Shown piece after piece: positions 5,358 to 7,677 of a stretch of DNA of 7,677 nucleotides; position 1 is the first letter of the stretch; each line of letters starts with the position of its first letter. The notes under the pieces were generated by a model, which worked only from the letters and a program-made list of their open reading frames with translations, made no database searches and was not told the DNA's origin. Source of the DNA: an uncultured Oscillibacter sp. (lineage in GTDB: Bacteria > Bacillota > Clostridia > Oscillospirales > Oscillospiraceae); contig UQMC01000099.1 of the NCBI GenBank assembly GCA_900542115.1, forward strand, positions 1 through 7,677. The letters are read 5' to 3'. The translations under genes were made by a program, and so were the position numbers.

Positions 5358-7621
5358 CACTCAGAAGCAACGGAGCGGCTGTTTCCAAGATGAAAAACAG
5401 TTACGGCAGGGTCTCCGGCAAGGAGCGCGGCTTCCCGGCTGTGGCAGGTAAAGAGCAAAATCTGCCGGTGGGCGGCCTCCTGCTTCAAAAGCCGAAGGGC
5501 GGCGGCGCAGCGTTCGTCATCGAAATTCGTCAGCGCATCATCTAAAATGATGGGGACCTGCTTTTCTTCGGGCAGCACCAGTTGGCAGATAGCCAGACGT
5601 GCGGCGAGGTAGAGCTGGTCGGCGGCTCCGGCGGAGAGAAGCTGAATGTCCCGCTGTAGGGGATCGCCGGTGGGCTGGGCGGTCAGATGGAAGCTGCGGT
5701 CCAGTGCGGCGCCGGTATAGCGGCCCATGCTCAGCTCCTGGAAAAGCTCCGCTGTCCGACGGCTCAACTGGGGAGAAAAGCGGTTTTGAAGGATGCTGTT
5801 AGCGGCGGTGAGGGTATCCATGGCCAGACGCAGCGCGTCATACTCGCTTTGCAGTGTGCTGATTTCATCCTGTGTGCGTTCCAGACCGGCCTGAAGTTCA
5901 GAGGAGTCTCCCATGACATGAAGCTGGCCGGAGAGCCGGTCCAGCTCGGACTGCACAGCAGCGGCGCGGGATTGCACCTGCGCGTATTCCGCAGCAGCAC
6001 GTTCCCGGCTCCGGGCAGGCTGGGGGACCATCTCCTGCGGTGCTTCGGAAGGTGTTTGCTCCGCCGCAAAGGACTGCCGTGCCTGCGCCTCCGCAGCGGC
6101 GGTGCGGGCCTCGGTCAGTGCGCGGCGCTGCCGCGCGGCGTTCTGAAGCACCTGATCGGCGGTGGGGATATCGAAGGCGGAGGGGGCGAAGCGCCGGACT
6201 TCCAGCAAAATACCCTGTTCATTATTAGTAAGGGAACTATAGAGCGCCTCGGCGGTGCCGGATTTAGCGTTCAAGTCGGCTTGCGCGGCGTCCCGCGTTT
6301 CCACGGCCTTGGCGTAGGCCTCCACAAGGGCGGCAATCTCGTCTGCATCCGCAGTGCCGAAGCGCTTGCATAAAGCGGTATTCTGCGCGGCCTTCAGGGC
6401 ACGTTTCTGCATTTGACGGGAAATGACTGCGCCGGCGGCAATGATTACGGCGAAGATGCTCCAAGGCAGTATCGTTTGCCAGCCGGAGAGATATACGCTA
6501 TATCGGGAAAGAGTAAATGCGGTGACTCCGATAGCGGCGGCCAGCATTAGGAAAAATACAGCCAGAGCGGGTGCAGCGTTGAAGGATATCTTTGGGGGCA
6601 CGGCTGCTTCTTTTCGAGCTTCTTCAACGGTCTGACCGGCAAAGGGACTGTCATTGACCGCCTTTTCGGCCCGCAGCAGTGTTTTCATGGCTTCATCCCG
6701 GTCGGCACGAGCCTTGTCCACGCTTTTCCGCACCGTTTCCAGATTGACGATGGCGCCGCGGAGGCGGCCAATGGTTTCCGTGTCCGGCACATGGTCGGCT
6801 TGGAGCTGATCCTCCATCGCCTGCGCCCGCTGTGCTGCCTGCTGCGCGGCGGCGGTGAGGTCTGACAGTTGGCGCTGCTTTTGTGCGGCCTCCCAGCGGT
6901 CACACTGCTCCAGCTCGTCGGAAAGGGCCGCTTGCTGCTGAATTAAGTCTTGAAGCTGAGCATGAAGGGCTGTTTCCTGCTGCCGAAGCTGTTGAACGCG
7001 GTTGAGCTGCGCCTGCGTCTCGGCCTGCTGGGCCTCTAAAGCGGGGAGCAGACCGCTTTTATTATAGCGGCGGCGGTTCAACTGTTTTTTCAAGGCATCG
7101 TATGCCTCTGTATAAGAGGTGTCCTCCTCTCCGGAGGAGATCAGAGCGGCGACGCGGCGCTCGAGGCCAGCGTCCTGACTGATAGCGAGGCCGCTCTGAC
7201 GGATGAAAGCGCTGCGTTCAAATACCTCCCGCGTGACGCCCAGCAATGCTTCACCGCAATTCTGGCCGGTGAGACCGTCAATGGCGATATTGGTGCCGCT
7301 ATAGACCGCCCGAAACTCGGCCATCGGCGCGGTCTGGCGGCGGGTGTCCCGGGAAATGGTGATGTCGCGGCCTTCCGATCGGCAATCCATGGAACCGGCC
7401 ATGACGGTTCCGTCCCATGGCGCGTAACGATTCTTGTCGGCGATATAGTCGGCACGGTCCCGCTCCCGGCTGTTGATGCCGTAGAGCATGGCGGTCAGAA
7501 ACGCGCACCATGTAGATTTGCCGGATTCGTTGGGAGCCTCTATAATATTCAATCCATCGCTGAATTGAATTGTTTCACTTCGCAGCCGCCCGAAAACAGC
7601 GGATAGGCGCTTGATCTGCAC
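5354..7621 (-). CDS. YhaN/SbcC-like coiled-coil AAA ATPase with a central membrane hairpin
   Basis: A Rad50/SbcC-type split ATPase: the N-terminal half has Walker A APNESGKST at 29-37, the C-terminal half has the signature LLSAGAADQLYLAARLA from 661, Walker B PIILDDALTNFDDER at 690-704 and a switch His727. Between them lie two Gln/Ala-rich coiled-coil stretches (about 172-325 and 405-615). Two hydrophobic segments at about 349-371 and 383-401 form a likely membrane hairpin at the tip of the coil, and no CxxC zinc hook is seen there. 'APNESGKST' and this layout fit the COG4717/YhaN group, linked to DNA-end processing with a metallophosphoesterase partner, but function is not established. The 755 residues are shorter than the roughly 960 I recall for Bacillus YhaN. 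I chose GTG 7621 over the in-frame ATG at 7663 because GGAGGG at 7628-7633 lies 6 nt before it and the conserved domain starts at once (QIKRLSAVFGRL). A partner gene may lie beyond the window. Confidence 0.87.
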   Translation of the reverse strand: MQIKRLSAVFGRLRSETIQFSDGLNIIEAPNESGKSTWCAFLTAMLYGINSRERDRADYIADKNRYAPWDGTVMAGSMDCRSEGRDITISRDTRRQTAPMAEFRAVYSGTNIAIDGLTGQNCGEALLGVTREVFERSAFIRQSGLAISQDAGLERRVAALISSGEEDTSYTEAYDALKKQLNRRRYNKSGLLPALEAQQAETQAQLNRVQQLRQQETALHAQLQDLIQQQAALSDELEQCDRWEAAQKQRQLSDLTAAAQQAAQRAQAMEDQLQADHVPDTETIGRLRGAIVNLETVRKSVDKARADRDEAMKTLLRAEKAVNDSPFAGQTVEEARKEAAVPPKISFNAAPALAVFFLMLAAAIGVTAFTLSRYSVYLSGWQTILPWSIFAVIIAAGAVISRQMQKRALKAAQNTALCKRFGTADADEIAALVEAYAKAVETRDAAQADLNAKSGTAEALYSSLTNNEQGILLEVRRFAPSAFDIPTADQVLQNAARQRRALTEARTAAAEAQARQSFAAEQTPSEAPQEMVPQPARSRERAAAEYAQVQSRAAAVQSELDRLSGQLHVMGDSSELQAGLERTQDEISTLQSEYDALRLAMDTLTAANSILQNRFSPQLSRRTAELFQELSMGRYTGAALDRSFHLTAQPTGDPLQRDIQLLSAGAADQLYLAARLAICQLVLPEEKQVPIILDDALTNFDDERCAAALRLLKQEAAHRQILLFTCHSREAALLAGDPAVTVFHLGNSRSVASEC

Positions 7622-7627
7622 AGGTAT

Positions 7628-7633
7628 CCCTCC
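7628..7633 (-). promoter_or_regulatory. Ribosome binding site fixing a GTG start
   Basis: GGAGGG on the - strand lies 6 nt before the GTG at 7619-7621 and sits inside the longer open frame that begins with the ATG at 7661-7663. The promoter -10 at 7666-7671 would place the start of transcription at about 7659, downstream of that ATG, which also argues for the GTG. Confidence 0.8.
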
Positions 7634-7665
7634 ATAACTGCTCAATATAATATACGTCAGCAAAA

Positions 7666-7674
7666 ATTATAGCA
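7666..7674 (-). promoter_or_regulatory. Extended -10 promoter of the YhaN-like gene (partial)
   Basis: The - strand reads TGCTATAAT, a perfect TATAAT (7666-7671) preceded by the TG of an extended -10. Its -35 would fall beyond the end of the window and cannot be judged. The expected leader is about 38 nt. If real, the ATPase gene is not simply the distal gene of an operon with a metallophosphoesterase. Confidence 0.6.
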
Positions 7675-7677
7675 TAG

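Noticed and set aside
5263..5388. N-terminal extension of Mrp starting at the ATG at 5388
   Set aside because: It would overlap the end of the ATPase gene, cross the mrp promoter and include sequence with no family match. The ATG at 5262 has a ribosome site and begins the conserved Cys-rich start.
4423..5451. 342-codon + strand open frame opposite mrp
   Set aside because: It lies antisense to a complete Mrp with all motifs and crosses its terminator and promoter; low-complexity His/Gly/Arg composition without a domain.

Overview
The window reads as chromosomal DNA from a low-redundancy, moderately GC-rich Gram-positive anaerobe, most likely a gut Clostridia of the Oscillospiraceae type. This rests on the style of the proteins (a Lys-rich lipoprotein signal with an LAAC lipobox, a clostridial Mrp with a Cys-rich N-terminus, a Firmicutes-type Xpt and a YhaN-like ATPase), strong AGGAGG-like ribosome sites and sigma-A promoters. 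The taxon is an inference. No mobile element, CRISPR array, tRNA or rRNA was seen.

The left half (about 115-3645, + strand) is one operon of four genes: an amino-acid ABC permease, its ATPase, an ornithine cyclodeaminase/mu-crystallin-family oxidoreductase, and a lipoprotein substrate-binding protein. A near-consensus promoter (TTGACA, 17 bp, TACAAT) lies just upstream. Two sequences closely resembling ARG boxes, the operators of ArgR/AhrC, flank its -35 and overlap its -10. The enzyme gene sits between the ATPase and the binding protein. The simplest reading is an arginine-regulator-controlled uptake-and-conversion cassette for an amino acid of the arginine/ornithine family or a related imino acid. 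Both the enzyme and the binding protein differ from their families at positions that normally contact the substrate, so the actual substrate is open. This cassette is the best candidate for something undescribed. A perfect 14-bp hairpin at 3612-3643 ends the operon and also serves the convergent xpt gene.

The right half is on the - strand and holds three transcription units of housekeeping type. From right to left in the direction of transcription they are: a YhaN/SbcC-like coiled-coil ATPase with a membrane hairpin (promoter at the window edge); mrp, an iron-sulfur carrier ATPase with its own strong promoter whose -35 overlaps the previous gene's stop codon and with a strong terminator; and xpt, xanthine phosphoribosyltransferase, with a promoter giving a leader too short for a purine riboswitch.

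The only stretches without a confident gene are 1-195 (promoter region plus perhaps the tail of an upstream gene) and 4247-4443 (xpt promoter and mrp terminator). Neither exceeds 300 bases.
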